Assembly (NCBI GenBank): GCA_008932935.1
Contig: WBXD01000003.1
Location: 1 to 43,362, forward strand
Length of the DNA stretch: 43,362 nucleotides
Source of the DNA: Verrucomicrobiota bacterium
GTDB lineage: Bacteria > Verrucomicrobiota > Verrucomicrobiia > Verrucomicrobiales > Akkermansiaceae
Direction of reading: 5' to 3'
Shown one piece after another: positions 1 through 9,069 of this stretch. The position numbers and the translations under genes are program-made. Numbering within the stretch: position 1 is the stretch's first letter; the number at the start of each line of letters is the position of its first letter. The notes under the pieces were generated by a model that had not been told where the DNA came from, did no database searches, and saw nothing but the letters and a program-made list of their open reading frames with translations.

Positions 1-2
1 GT

Positions 3-776
3 TACGCATGGATATCAAAGACTGTATTCATGACCTATCATCTTCTGATCGCTGCCAGGGTGATTCGCCGCGCGCAGGGTTTGATATGCGTTTCACCCTA
101 TACAACCGGGCACATCCAAAAGTATTTCCGCCCGAAATGTGCGGTTATAACAATTCCAAACGGGCTTGCACTTGACGTCTTTGCCAGAAGGCAAAGGCGC
201 ATGAGTGCCACCCAAATCAATCATAATCCCTATACAATTTGCAGTGTGGGTGGCTGGGGTGAAATTAAAAACATCAAAACACTGCTCAGAGCATTCACAT
301 TGCATTCAAAATCCCACAAGGCATCCAGGCTTGTATTGTTCGGCAGTGAACTGGGGCCGGGGGAAGCGGGTGAATGCTGGGCGGTCAAACACAACCTGCA
401 TCATGGGGTTGTGTTTATGGGCCGCAAACCACGTGATTTCATTCTGGATTTCCTGGAGAATGAGGCGGACCTCATGGTTCACCCTTCAAGAGTCGAAACA
501 CACGGAATGGTTCTCATCGAGGCAATGGCATGTGGTGTGCCCGTCATCGGTGGGCAGATGAGTGGCGCGATCCCGTGGACTCTGGAGCATGGCAATTCCG
601 GATATTTGTGTGATATCTGTGATCCACATGAAATTGCACACACCATAGGGAAGGCAATCAATGATTCGGATGCCACCCTCAAGATGACCGAACATGCGTG
701 GAAGTGGGCAAGCCAGAGATTTTCAATTGAGCAAGCTGCCGTAGCCAACATGGAATTCTTCGAGCGCCTGGCCTAA
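3..776 (+). CDS. GT4-type glycosyltransferase, N-terminally cut by window edge
   Basis: This is the C-terminal part of a GT-B fold, GT4-like glycosyltransferase. The reading frame is open to the first base of the window, so the start lies upstream; the ATG at 30 is probably internal. The visible part has the end of the N-terminal domain (ICVSPYTTGHIQKYF), the linker strand that begins the donor-binding domain (YTICSVGGWGEIKNIKTLL), and the nucleotide-sugar motif VHPSRVETHGMVLIEAMACG with its paired acidic residues. Such enzymes transfer a sugar from an NDP- or polyprenyl donor onto a growing glycan at the cytoplasmic face of the membrane. The next gene begins 3 bases after the stop, so the two are probably co-transcribed. 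Donor and acceptor cannot be inferred. Confidence 0.88.
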   Translation, partial: YAWISKTVFMTYHLLIAARVIRRAQGLICVSPYTTGHIQKYFRPKCAVITIPNGLALDVFARRQRRMSATQINHNPYTICSVGGWGEIKNIKTLLRAFTLHSKSHKASRLVLFGSELGPGEAGECWAVKHNLHHGVVFMGRKPRDFILDFLENEADLMVHPSRVETHGMVLIEAMACGVPVIGGQMSGAIPWTLEHGNSGYLCDICDPHEIAHTIGKAINDSDATLKMTEHAWKWASQRFSIEQAAVANMEFFERLA

Positions 777-778
777 TC

Positions 779-1981
779 GTGAGACAGTACTCAAACGACG
801 TAGTATTCATGGACTCTTGCGCGCCCAAGCTCCAGCTAGTTTCGCCCTACACGCATCTGGTAGGGCATTACTGGCCATATACAGTGGATTTTATCAGCGC
901 CATGACGGCCAAGTCCATTCTGGTATCGGTTTGTGCGACGCAAGCGCCCAGAGAAACCGGTTTGTTTGCTGAGGAACAGATGACATGGGAAAGTTGCTGT
1001 CACTGGACGAAATGGCTTTTGTCGATTAATCATCGTAATCGGAATTGGGGAGATCGGAAAGATGCCATCCTAAGAAACATTGAATTTTATATATGCCTTA
1101 AAGCTGCAATTCACAATGCGGGTATTGGCGGGAATGCCCATATTCATTGCATCGAATCGCGGCATCGCATTCTGCTCAATGCGGTGGTACATTCCCTCCA
1201 GACGTTTTCAACCCTTTGTGTCGGCGCACCCGATGTGCGGATGGATAAGGCTCGGGTTTTAAACTACAAGAAGGCATTTGCTACTGGCCGCCTGGATTTT
1301 ATCGTCGAGACGGAAGCAGTTCGAAAAGCTTGGGAGCCTATGGCTGGTGGGCATGTCATCCACATTCCCGCCGCGGTGCCGCTGCGGGAGTCAGTTGTCA
1401 CGGATCGCGTGGCTACAAGAAAAAAACTCGGGTTGCCTCTAGATGCCTGTATTTGCCTTTTCTTTGGAACGCACCGAGAAGGCAAGGATTACCGCACGGC
1501 CATTAGTGCTGCAAAAAAATCCAAATCACAGCCATTCTTATTATTCGTTGGGCCACTCATTTCTCAGAATGACCCCGCCTGTCTGCTCAAAGAGATGGAT
1601 TATAATCATGCAGCTTCCTGGAACCAGTATTACCCGGACGACCAAGTTGGGGACTTATTTGATGCGTGTGATGCGGTCATTCTGCCATACAATAAAGGCT
1701 ATGACAAGGGATCTGCCGTATTACTGCAGGCATGTCAATATGGCAAACCCGTGATCGCCACCGACACCGGGCACCTGGCAGAGTTTGTCAATAAGCATGG
1801 CACCGGTTTTTTGTTTCCGCCTGGCAACATTCAAGGCCTAGCGGATTGCTTCGACGCTCTCTCGGTAGCCGATGAGAGTCGCTTAATCGACTTGAAAACA
1901 TCCATCGCCAATACGCAGAAGTATTATTCATGGCGCGCTCTGACCAAGAGTTACCTGGATATATTCAAATTAAACCGCTAA
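779..1981 (+). CDS. GT4-like glycosyltransferase
   Basis: A 400-residue GT-B glycosyltransferase. The C-terminal half is typical of GT4: a strand-loop (CLFFGTHREGKDYRTAISAA), a second core strand (PFLLFVGPLI), then DACDAVILPYNKGYDKGSA and GKPVIATDTGHLAEFV, which bind the nucleotide-sugar phosphates. The second acidic residue of the usual E-x7-E motif is not obvious, so the donor site is divergent. The start is taken as GTG at 779, three bases after the upstream stop; an ATG at 809 is the alternative. The gene sits in the AT-richer first part of the glycan locus and is probably the second gene of an operon with the preceding transferase. Specificity is unknown. Confidence 0.82.
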   Translation: MRQYSNDVVFMDSCAPKLQLVSPYTHLVGHYWPYTVDFISAMTAKSILVSVCATQAPRETGLFAEEQMTWESCCHWTKWLLSINHRNRNWGDRKDAILRNIEFYICLKAAIHNAGIGGNAHIHCIESRHRILLNAVVHSLQTFSTLCVGAPDVRMDKARVLNYKKAFATGRLDFIVETEAVRKAWEPMAGGHVIHIPAAVPLRESVVTDRVATRKKLGLPLDACICLFFGTHREGKDYRTAISAAKKSKSQPFLLFVGPLISQNDPACLLKEMDYNHAASWNQYYPDDQVGDLFDACDAVILPYNKGYDKGSAVLLQACQYGKPVIATDTGHLAEFVNKHGTGFLFPPGNIQGLADCFDALSVADESRLIDLKTSIANTQKYYSWRALTKSYLDIFKLNR

Positions 1982-2099
1982 TTCACCTCGAAAAAGTGTT
2001 TTTCGGCGGCGTCAAGTTTGCCTTTAAATGAGTTGTTTTCCCTCCAGTTAAGGATTAAGCAAGGGGCAGCCTCCCAGACATTAATAACTATTAAATTAT

Positions 2100-2984
2100 A
2101 TGAAACCGCTAGCCAGAAGATTGTTGACCGCAGCGCGCTCTGCATGGTTTATGCAAAGAAAGCGAGGGTTGCGCCAGCGGATCCGGCGATGCCTCGGCCT
2201 CAGCCAGGACCAGGATATTCAGGACATCCTCACCTATGTAGCGAACCATCCCGAGTTGGAACTGCCGCTTGGAATGACGCCGCCCTATGAGTGGGTCAAC
2301 GAATACTCTTCCAGTAAAGTTCTTGTAGAAAAAGAAGATAGCAGTGGCCTATTGTATGTGATCATCAATAATCATCGCGTTTATTTTCCACGCAATGCAA
2401 CACTGGAAAACGTACAGGATTCCGTCTCTATTGGGTTGATGGAGCAGGACCTGCGCTCCCCTCACCGTTATGTCGGTGATGGATTTAATGTCGATGCCGG
2501 TGACATCGGCGTGTTCATCGGTGCCTCAGACGGTCTTTTCTGCCTGAGTCTATTGGATCGACTCTCTAAAGCTTACTTGTTTGAGCCGAACGAGGACTGG
2601 CATGAGCCTTTGCGGGCTACTTTTGCGTCATGGGGTGACAAGGTGGAAATCGTGCCCTTGGCCGTTGGTTCCAGAAATGATGCCAAGCAGGTAAGCTTGG
2701 ATTATTTTTTTGCCAATCGGCCAGTTCCCCAATACATCCAAGTAGATGTGGATGGCCTCGAATCGGACATATTAAAAAGCGGGCAGCGACTGCTGAAAAA
2801 CGTCACCAAGTTACGCTTGTCACTTTGCACTTATCATAAACGGTTGGACTTCCCCCGATTTTCAGAGTGGTTAGGTAACAGAGGATTTACCATTGCACAT
2901 TCTCCCGGTTTTTATTTTCTAGGCGTTAGGAAGCCGTTCTTTCGTCGAGGAATTTTATACGCTACTAAAACTCCACATGAATAA
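2100..2984 (+). CDS. FkbM family methyltransferase (first of four)
   Basis: A 294-residue S-adenosylmethionine-dependent methyltransferase of the FkbM family, which usually O-methylates sugar hydroxyls in glycans or polyketide glycosides. The SAM-binding Rossmann motif is at about residues 138-152 (VFIGASDGLFCLSLL), followed by an acidic residue in YLFEPNEDW. The FkbM signature near residue 215 is IQVDVDGLESDILKSGQ. The first ~130 residues are an extension with a basic start, longer than in minimal FkbM proteins. It is separated by about 120 bases from the upstream transferase and is followed by an AT-rich 279-base spacer with hairpins. The methyl acceptor is not predictable, but the setting argues for a sugar of the polymer encoded here. 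Confidence 0.85.
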   Translation: MKPLARRLLTAARSAWFMQRKRGLRQRIRRCLGLSQDQDIQDILTYVANHPELELPLGMTPPYEWVNEYSSSKVLVEKEDSSGLLYVIINNHRVYFPRNATLENVQDSVSIGLMEQDLRSPHRYVGDGFNVDAGDIGVFIGASDGLFCLSLLDRLSKAYLFEPNEDWHEPLRATFASWGDKVEIVPLAVGSRNDAKQVSLDYFFANRPVPQYIQVDVDGLESDILKSGQRLLKNVTKLRLSLCTYHKRLDFPRFSEWLGNRGFTIAHSPGFYFLGVRKPFFRRGILYATKTPHE

Positions 2985-3060
2985 ACGCATAGTCGAACTG
3001 GATTACTTGAAAAATATAAAAAGTTAGCATACTGTTTTTTTATTTTAGCGTCATTAGGTA

Positions 3061-3148
3061 TAGCTTGTATAAGCTATCACATGGTGGAGTAGCCGTCAAT
3101 AATACTTGGTAAATGGCTAACCAAGTATTATCGGCAGACTAATCTGCT
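3061..3148. repeat. Cluster of three small hairpins in AT-rich spacer
   Basis: The 279-base gap between two methyltransferase genes contains three successive inverted repeats: TAGCTT/AAGCTA (3061-3076), a 12-base perfect repeat with a 9-base loop (arms 3099-3110 and 3120-3131), and GCAGA/TCTGC (about 3134-3147). None is followed by a T-run, so a simple rho-independent terminator is not supported. They could be mRNA processing or stability elements, a mobile-element remnant, or a protein-binding palindrome. Confidence 0.5.
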
Positions 3149-3263
3149 GCATGAGAAATAGTATTTATGGCAATTCGGAACGTAAGAAAACGCCGCCGAG
3201 AATGTTATTACGTCGCTATAAAAATTACTTGTAATTAGATATCACAAACCAGCAAACCGTATA

Positions 3264-4034
3264 ATGCAACAACAGACAACTCATATTCATTCACCAACGG
3301 TTCGATCTACCGGGGACGAGATGCTCACCCTGCTGCAGAAAGGGTTTGGCCATCGCTCGCCGTATGATGCGCCACTGATTCATGCTGCCGCGAATAGCAT
3401 CTGGCAGGCTGGGCGCGACGCGAGAACCATCCTGGAAGTATGCTGCGGACATGGCGATCTGCTTGCCGGGCTTGCAGCGACTTTTCCTGACGCAAGCGTC
3501 ACGGGGATGGACCAGTTTGTTGGCACAGTGAAAATTGCGGCAGAGAGAATCCAGGGGCTCGCCAATGCGCGGGTTAAGGCAGCGGACGTCATGCATTTGG
3601 ATGAGTGGGGCGACGATAGCGTGGATCTGATCGTGGGCCAGGCCACCCTGCATCACCTCACTCACAATCCTTATGCTGCAATCGACGAGTTCTTCCGCGT
3701 GCTGCGCCCTGGTGGGAAATGCATATTCACCTTTGAGCCATTGAGCCACAATCATTTCGTCAACGCCGTCCGTTCCTACAGAAATGCCAAAGGCCTGTTG
3801 CTGGATGAAAGCAACTTGTATATTAACACACTAGAGCGGATTGCCTTAAAATTCACTTCTACCGAGGTGCAATGTTTCAATTTGTCATGGAGTTACCTTC
3901 TTAAAGCGTTTCCCCGTTCTGCAGTTTTACTCCATCTGGGCTCGGCATTGCGCAAAATGGATGAGGTGCGATTCAAACTCTGGCCACAATCGCTGCGAAA
4001 AGCCGCGAACTTCAACGTGGTTTTTACTAAATAG
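3264..4034 (+). CDS. Class I SAM-dependent methyltransferase (Methyltransf_11 type)
   Basis: A 256-residue class I methyltransferase. Motif I at residues 56-71 reads ILEVCCGHGDLLAGLA, with the acidic partner in GMDQF. The post-motif region is VDLIVGQATLHHL and motif III is VLRPGG near residue 146, the usual layout of the Methyltransf_11/25 group. Small-molecule or sugar methylation is typical. The C-terminal half (FEPLSHNHFVNAVRS, DESNLYINTLERI, EVQCFN) is clearly related to the protein encoded at 18167-18916, so the locus carries two members of one subfamily. The ATG at 3264 has no obvious Shine-Dalgarno sequence. The substrate is unknown; the context suggests a modified sugar or lipid-linked glycan. 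Confidence 0.85.
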   Translation: MQQQTTHIHSPTVRSTGDEMLTLLQKGFGHRSPYDAPLIHAAANSIWQAGRDARTILEVCCGHGDLLAGLAATFPDASVTGMDQFVGTVKIAAERIQGLANARVKAADVMHLDEWGDDSVDLIVGQATLHHLTHNPYAAIDEFFRVLRPGGKCIFTFEPLSHNHFVNAVRSYRNAKGLLLDESNLYINTLERIALKFTSTEVQCFNLSWSYLLKAFPRSAVLLHLGSALRKMDEVRFKLWPQSLRKAANFNVVFTK

Positions 4035-4117
4035 CAAAAAAAGCGAGGGTTTCGTGGCGTTTTTCCTCGATCGTAATTAATTATTGGTTCTTTTAGCCAA
4101 TATATCCACTTGTTCAT

Positions 4118-5056
4118 ATGCATCAAGATTTATCAGAATTAAAGCTCGCGTCATTCGTATATCGGAAAGTAATTGAAAGTAAGGGTATTGCCAGGAAATG
4201 TTGGGGATTGGTACGATCATTGCTGCTTAAACTTCTGAATGACCCATGCTGTTGCATGGATATACACGGAAGATCAATGCTGCTTCCACTCTCTCATCTA
4301 TTACCTCTGTATCTCGACAGCAAACCATTCTACGACCGCCTCCCGCATCAGATATCAGAGTACCTCATGAAGTCTGATGGATATGTGACGGCTATCGATA
4401 TCGGTGCTAATATTGGCGATACGGTAGCAGCATTCATGATTTCCGACGCCAATCGATTTCTCGCAATTGAACCCAATGCTCATTTCAGACAATATCTAGA
4501 TAAAAACCATGAGAAATCCAGGAATGTTGTTTCAATTGCGGTGCTTTGCTCCTCAATTTCTGCAGGCACATGTGTTGTTGTAAAAGAGCAATTTGGGACC
4601 GCTTGCATCGAAACGTCTACCGATGGAGCAGTAATGAAGCAATACACTTTGGACGAAATTATTACTACCTTACCGGAGTTTAACCAGGCTAACGTTCTAA
4701 AAATTGACACGGACGGTTATGACCTGAAAATTCTCCTAGGGGCAAGATCATTCATCGAACGAAATCAACCCGCTGTCCTTTTTGAGTGTGATGCATTCTC
4801 CAATGACCAGTATCTCGAAGAATTTTTCAGCTGCATCTCATTGTTCCGCGAATGTGGATATAGAAGCTTTTTGCTCTACGACAATTGCGGATATTTTATG
4901 GGAGAATATGTCCTTTCCGATCCAGGCTTTGAACAGTTTTTTAGCAACTTGCTCAAATGGCAAATGAATACCAGAACCATTTATTTTGATATCTTGTTTT
5001 TTCCACCGGAGAAAATGGAGATATTCCGCCTCGAGAATTTGGCGCCCCGCCAATGA
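4118..5056 (+). CDS. FkbM family methyltransferase (second of four)
   Basis: A 312-residue FkbM methyltransferase. The SAM-binding motif is at about residues 92-106 (AIDIGANIGDTVAAF), the ribose-binding acidic position is in LAIEPNAHF, and the FkbM signature near residue 193 is VLKIDTDGYDLKILLG. The ~90-residue N-terminal extension has several cysteines and no clear domain. This is one of the most AT-rich genes in the window (23 G/C in the 60 bases 4501-4560), which contrasts with the genes after 8 kb and suggests a different origin. It probably methylates a sugar hydroxyl of the glycan; it differs enough from the other FkbM copies that a distinct position or sugar is likely. Confidence 0.85.
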   Translation: MHQDLSELKLASFVYRKVIESKGIARKCWGLVRSLLLKLLNDPCCCMDIHGRSMLLPLSHLLPLYLDSKPFYDRLPHQISEYLMKSDGYVTAIDIGANIGDTVAAFMISDANRFLAIEPNAHFRQYLDKNHEKSRNVVSIAVLCSSISAGTCVVVKEQFGTACIETSTDGAVMKQYTLDEIITTLPEFNQANVLKIDTDGYDLKILLGARSFIERNQPAVLFECDAFSNDQYLEEFFSCISLFRECGYRSFLLYDNCGYFMGEYVLSDPGFEQFFSNLLKWQMNTRTIYFDILFFPPEKMEIFRLENLAPRQ

Positions 5057-5164
5057 TTGAGAAGAAAATGACTCCCTTGAACTAAGTCCTCACCCCTGCC
5101 AGTCGTTTATCGTCCCATGTTATCCACGCCTCCATGCTCTAAACAATAGATATATATCACGCCG

Positions 5165-6007
5165 ATGCTTAATACAATTGCAGATTTTTTCGTATGGCTT
5201 TACAAGATGAATCGCAAGACGCTTCAGTTGCGCGGGGGGTATCGCTTGTTGAAGTTAGCCGGACGCGTTTGTCCCAAGCTGCGGTATTATCCGGTTTCGT
5301 TCGGGGCATCGGGTATCCATTATGCGGATGTGCGTGATCCGGACACTTTTTGGCTGCTCAATGCCTTTGTCGGTGATGTTCATCCCAGTCTCCGGCATCT
5401 GGCCCGCTTGCTGGCGTCACGCAGCAAGCGGGGAGCGATTGTCTGGGACATTGGCGGCAGCATGGGATTGTTCACCATTGAGATGTTGAATGCCGCGCCA
5501 CATGTCGGAGCCATTCATGTCTTTGAGCCAAACCCGGTGCCAATGCGGGTGGCGCAAGACTTGTTGAGTCCAATAAATAACGTCACGATGCATTCGGTTG
5601 CCCTCGGGGATCAGGCGGGAACGGCCACCCTATTTGATGGAGACGAGGGAAGCGGAACTGGCGGATCATCATTGAGTCCGGCCAAAGCGCGCAACCGCGG
5701 CATTGAAGTCCGGGTAGAAACAGGGGATGCGCTGGTGAAAAACACAGACCTGCCGGCACCAGATATTGTTAAAATCGACGTTGAAGGGTTCGAGCCGAAT
5801 GTATTGCTAGGCATGCGCGAGATCATTTCGCAAAAAATGCCGGTCATCGCCCTGGAAATCCTCTTTCTAACTAAGGAGCAAATCCTTGAAATAATTCCGC
5901 AAGGATATCGAATCCGCTACATCCGGGAATCCGACGGGCAACTATGTGAGGACTACGAAGTCGCCCGTCTCGGAGGCTGCATGGATGCATTGCTGGAACC
6001 AGCTTGA
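5165..6007 (+). CDS. FkbM family methyltransferase (third of four)
   Basis: A 280-residue FkbM family methyltransferase. The Rossmann motif near residue 93 is VWDIGGSMGLFTIEML, followed by HVFEPNPVPM, which carries the acidic residue for the SAM ribose. The family signature near residue 201 is IVKIDVEGFEPNVLLG, and the C-terminal strand is MPVIALEILF. The length is ordinary for the family. The ATG at 5165 follows a 108-base spacer with no terminator-like structure, and the next FkbM gene starts 25 bases after the stop, so these two are likely co-transcribed. The predicted activity is O-methylation of a glycan sugar in the cytoplasm; the exact acceptor is unknown. Confidence 0.87.
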   Translation: MLNTIADFFVWLYKMNRKTLQLRGGYRLLKLAGRVCPKLRYYPVSFGASGIHYADVRDPDTFWLLNAFVGDVHPSLRHLARLLASRSKRGAIVWDIGGSMGLFTIEMLNAAPHVGAIHVFEPNPVPMRVAQDLLSPINNVTMHSVALGDQAGTATLFDGDEGSGTGGSSLSPAKARNRGIEVRVETGDALVKNTDLPAPDIVKIDVEGFEPNVLLGMREIISQKMPVIALEILFLTKEQILEIIPQGYRIRYIRESDGQLCEDYEVARLGGCMDALLEPA

Positions 6008-6032
6008 AACTAAAATAGAAATCTAGTCACGC

Positions 6033-6794
6033 ATGAAAACATTCAGTTCAGTTCGAGGTCATACAATTTTGAATCAACCGCTGACGGATAAAGCTCCGGT
6101 TGTGATCGATCTTGGAGCCAATCACGGCGCCTTCTCGCGTGAAATACAAAAGCAATTCGGTGGGGAATTTTTTCTGGTAGAAGCCAATCCAGTGCTAGCA
6201 GAAGCCTTAGGCAAAGAGCAATGGCAGGTGTGGAATTGCGCGGTTTCCGACACTGATGGAGAAATCGCTTTTCATGTCGCAGAGAATGATGAATCAAGCA
6301 GCGTCCTACAAACGGATGAGGTGATAAGTGGTATTCATAGCGCGACCACGGTTAGCGTATCATCTAGAAGATTGGCGGGGTTGCTCGATGAAATCAGCAG
6401 ACCGACGATTGATCTCTTGAAGATTGACATTGAAGGCATGGAAGGGCCTGTGTTGATGGGACTGCCTCCAAGAATCCTCAAAAACATCGCCCAGATAACG
6501 GTCGAGTTTCATTGTGACGAGCGGTTTGGCTACCAATTAAGAGACGACGTTGGCAGGACCATCGCCTATTTGCGGGGTCATGGATTTTCTTACGTCAACT
6601 TTTCAGGAACCACTTTGATGGATGTGCTGTTCATCAATCGGGATCTGCTGAAGATACCGGCTTACAAGGCCAGATTGTGGGAAATATTGGGAACGCGGCC
6701 GCTTTGGTTGAAAAATTTGAAATGTGTCATCCCATTGCCGCTCAGAGACCTCTTGAATTTCTTGGTTGACCAGCTTGTCGGGCGTGGCAAGTAA
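6033..6794 (+). CDS. FkbM family methyltransferase (fourth of four)
   Basis: A 253-residue FkbM methyltransferase and the shortest of the four; it starts almost directly with the catalytic domain. The SAM motif is at about residue 24 (VIDLGANHGAFSREI), with the acidic partner in FFLVEANPVLAEAL. The family signature near residue 129 is LLKIDIEGMEGPVLMG. The tail after about residue 200 (PAYKARLWEILGTRPLWL) is amphipathic and basic and might contact the membrane. The gene lies 25 bases downstream of the third copy. The four copies differ in N-terminal extension and sequence, so they look like independent family members and not a recent tandem duplication. Confidence 0.86.
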   Translation: MKTFSSVRGHTILNQPLTDKAPVVIDLGANHGAFSREIQKQFGGEFFLVEANPVLAEALGKEQWQVWNCAVSDTDGEIAFHVAENDESSSVLQTDEVISGIHSATTVSVSSRRLAGLLDEISRPTIDLLKIDIEGMEGPVLMGLPPRILKNIAQITVEFHCDERFGYQLRDDVGRTIAYLRGHGFSYVNFSGTTLMDVLFINRDLLKIPAYKARLWEILGTRPLWLKNLKCVIPLPLRDLLNFLVDQLVGRGK

Positions 6795-6890
6795 GATAGA
6801 TGTGCTAGGCGCGAGGCGAGGGCGGCTGTGTTGGTAAATGTACATTGGATATCCACACTGCAATCTTACGATTAACCAGGATATAAGAAA

Positions 6891-7784
6891 ATGCAAAAGA
6901 ACCTCATCTTAACCACCGCTAGCGGCTTAACTGCCAGTCAATTAAGACCATTCGTATTCTCATTTCAGCAGTTCCAGAAAGAAGCTGACCTCGTTATTTT
7001 CACCAACCGCTTGAATGCCGAAACTCGAAGATACTTATCTGAGAGCGCACAGCTGATTGATTTCAAGCATCTAAGCATTCGGATGAGGCATCCTCAGTGT
7101 TTTCTTTGGCCTCTGTGGAAACGCGGTTTTCCCCTCTTGAAAACAGAGCATTCGCGCCGACAACTGGGACGCTTCGTCTTTAACCTGGCGAGCCTGCGTT
7201 TTCTGTTGTACCTGGAATACCTTGAAAACCTAACGGAAAAGCCAGCTTGGGTTTTTCTGACTGATTCGCGTGATGCGATTTTCCAGGATGACCTCTTTGC
7301 AAGAATAGAAGGACCTGGATTGTATTGTTTTGGAGAAGGGAAACAACGCACTATTGCAGGCTGTTACTCCAACTCGGCGATGCTCAAAGATTGTGCCGGT
7401 GAACAGGCGCTCAAGGAATATGGCCAACGTGAGCCATCCTGCGCAGGTACCATTTTGGGTGATTACGAAAGCATGCTCAATTATCTTCAAACCACCGTAC
7501 GCATAACCATGTCCGTTGAGCGGATGAAAATGGTATCCAGCGTGGACCAAGGAGTGCATAATTATATCACGCATAAGGAGCTGATTCCGAATACAAATTT
7601 CGTGGATAATGATGCTGGCCCAATTGGTACCATGGGCAGCGTAGCATACAATCATATCAGAGAATCTCCCGAGCACCTGATCTTACAGAGCGATGGCAGA
7701 CCTTACGCATTCCTCCACCAGCAGGATCGCCACAAGCAGATTGTAGAGAATCACCCCGTTTACAAACAAATCAGGAACCTCTAA
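6891..7784 (+). CDS. Putative GT-A-like glycosyltransferase, unclassified
   Basis: A 297-residue protein that I cannot place in a named family with certainty. It opens with a beta-strand typical of nucleotide-diphospho-sugar transferases (NLILTTASGL), followed by a second strand (EADLVIFTNRLNAETRRYL). It carries the acidic motif VFLTDSRDAIFQDDLF at about residues 120-135, in the place where GT-A enzymes have their metal-binding DxD. A late SVDQGVHNYI resembles the acidic-and-Q segment seen in several GT-A families. An AGGA element lies 9 bases before the ATG. Flanked by methyltransferases and a GT61 enzyme, it is best read as a glycosyltransferase of unknown donor. Another nucleotide-sugar-dependent enzyme remains possible. 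Confidence 0.6.
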   Translation: MQKNLILTTASGLTASQLRPFVFSFQQFQKEADLVIFTNRLNAETRRYLSESAQLIDFKHLSIRMRHPQCFLWPLWKRGFPLLKTEHSRRQLGRFVFNLASLRFLLYLEYLENLTEKPAWVFLTDSRDAIFQDDLFARIEGPGLYCFGEGKQRTIAGCYSNSAMLKDCAGEQALKEYGQREPSCAGTILGDYESMLNYLQTTVRITMSVERMKMVSSVDQGVHNYITHKELIPNTNFVDNDAGPIGTMGSVAYNHIRESPEHLILQSDGRPYAFLHQQDRHKQIVENHPVYKQIRNL

Positions 7785-7798
7785 TTCCTGCTTTTTTC

Positions 7799-8920
7799 AT
7801 GGAAATGCCTACATTAATGGGTCTATACAGCGAGAGTAAGAAGATTGCACTACAGGGTGTACGGATGATGGAGCGCATATGCGGGCGCTTGCCGGGTTTC
7901 GGCCGCTTTCGTCCGCTACGTGGCAGCTTCTCAGCACTTGCACTGCTGGACGAGCGGAAGGTGCCCGGCGAGGTGCTGTTGCGCGCCCAAGGATCCGGCC
8001 CTTGTCCGCGCGGCTCGATGACTGAACTGGCCGGGATGCGCCAGAACGACCACCAACCATGGCCGGTGTTCTGGGTGCGCTCAGACGACGCCCGACTGGC
8101 CGGGAGAATGCTGCATTGGCGCGACCGTGGTGGCCGCTTGTGCAGTGAGGGGGTATTTTATCAGCACGAACGCGTGCGGCTAAGCGAGGACAAGATGTTT
8201 GCCCAGATTCTGGTTCCCAAGCCGAGGTTCCTGCCGGGAGCCTGGACTTCCATTGCATCAAACTGGGGCAATGGATTGAATTATTACCATTGGATGCTCG
8301 ATAGCCTAACCCGCTTGGAGCTGCGCGAGTCACTGCCCGAACCCACCCGCATCCTGGTATCGAGCGCGGCGCGTGGGTTCATGAGCGAGACCCTCGAAAT
8401 GCTCGGGCTCGCAGGCTATGTCGAATGCACAAGCGCCGCCTGTGTTCAACCCGAACGCTTTTATTTTTGTGCGCCCACGGCCATGACCGGCGCGTGGAAT
8501 CCCTTAGGATACGATTGGTTGCGAAAGCGCTTTGCTGCGTTCTGCCTCCCGACCAACTGCGGGCCGCCGATTTTTTTGACGCGGCGGGGTTGTGCGCGGG
8601 TGCCCGTGAATATTACCGAAGTTGAAGAGATGTTCACCCGACATGGTTTTGCCATCGTTGATTGTGGAGTGATCTCCGTGAAAGAGCAGATGAGCCTAGC
8701 CAGCAATGCACCCGCGATTGCCGGCCTGCACGGCGCCGCCATGACCAACCTGCTGTGGGCGCAGCCCGAAGTGCCGGTTCTGGAGATTTTCGAGCCTGGC
8801 TACCTGAATGCCTGCTACGAGCAAATCGCTTTTCATGGAAAATTATTATATCAACATCAATTCCTAGCGGCCTCTAGGGATTTGTATTCAATAGAATCAT
8901 GGTGCCGAAAAATATGCTGA
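7799..8920 (+). CDS. GT61 family glycosyltransferase (DUF563)
   Basis: A 373-residue protein with the hallmarks of family GT61/DUF563. The central NYYHWMLDSLTRLELR segment (about residues 160-175) and ARGFMSETLEMLGL are followed by the C-terminal region PIFLTRRGCARVPVN, NEVEEMF-like helix and AGLHGAAMTNLLWAQP, which in this family forms the donor-binding site. Members transfer xylose, GlcNAc or other sugars; bacterial ones occur in capsule and EPS loci. The start is ATG 7799, with in-frame ATGs at 7805 and 7817 as alternatives and no clear Shine-Dalgarno. It lies 14 bases after the preceding gene. GC content rises from about here onward. Confidence 0.88.
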   Translation: MEMPTLMGLYSESKKIALQGVRMMERICGRLPGFGRFRPLRGSFSALALLDERKVPGEVLLRAQGSGPCPRGSMTELAGMRQNDHQPWPVFWVRSDDARLAGRMLHWRDRGGRLCSEGVFYQHERVRLSEDKMFAQILVPKPRFLPGAWTSIASNWGNGLNYYHWMLDSLTRLELRESLPEPTRILVSSAARGFMSETLEMLGLAGYVECTSAACVQPERFYFCAPTAMTGAWNPLGYDWLRKRFAAFCLPTNCGPPIFLTRRGCARVPVNITEVEEMFTRHGFAIVDCGVISVKEQMSLASNAPAIAGLHGAAMTNLLWAQPEVPVLEIFEPGYLNACYEQIAFHGKLLYQHQFLAASRDLYSIESWCRKIC

Positions 8921-9069
8921 CCCTCACTAGAAGGGTAAGCATTCGAAGTGCTCCTATATTGTGGGAGCTGATACATTTCTGTCCGTAGTTGGACCATCCA
9001 TGCCTTCACACTCATTATGAGTTGGCAATTCAAGTCGAACTCCGCACTCATTGGGTGCTCTAGCCAATC

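Noticed and set aside
2018-2290. Short frame overlapping the first FkbM start
   Set aside because: It overlaps the FkbM gene in another frame, with no recognisable motif.
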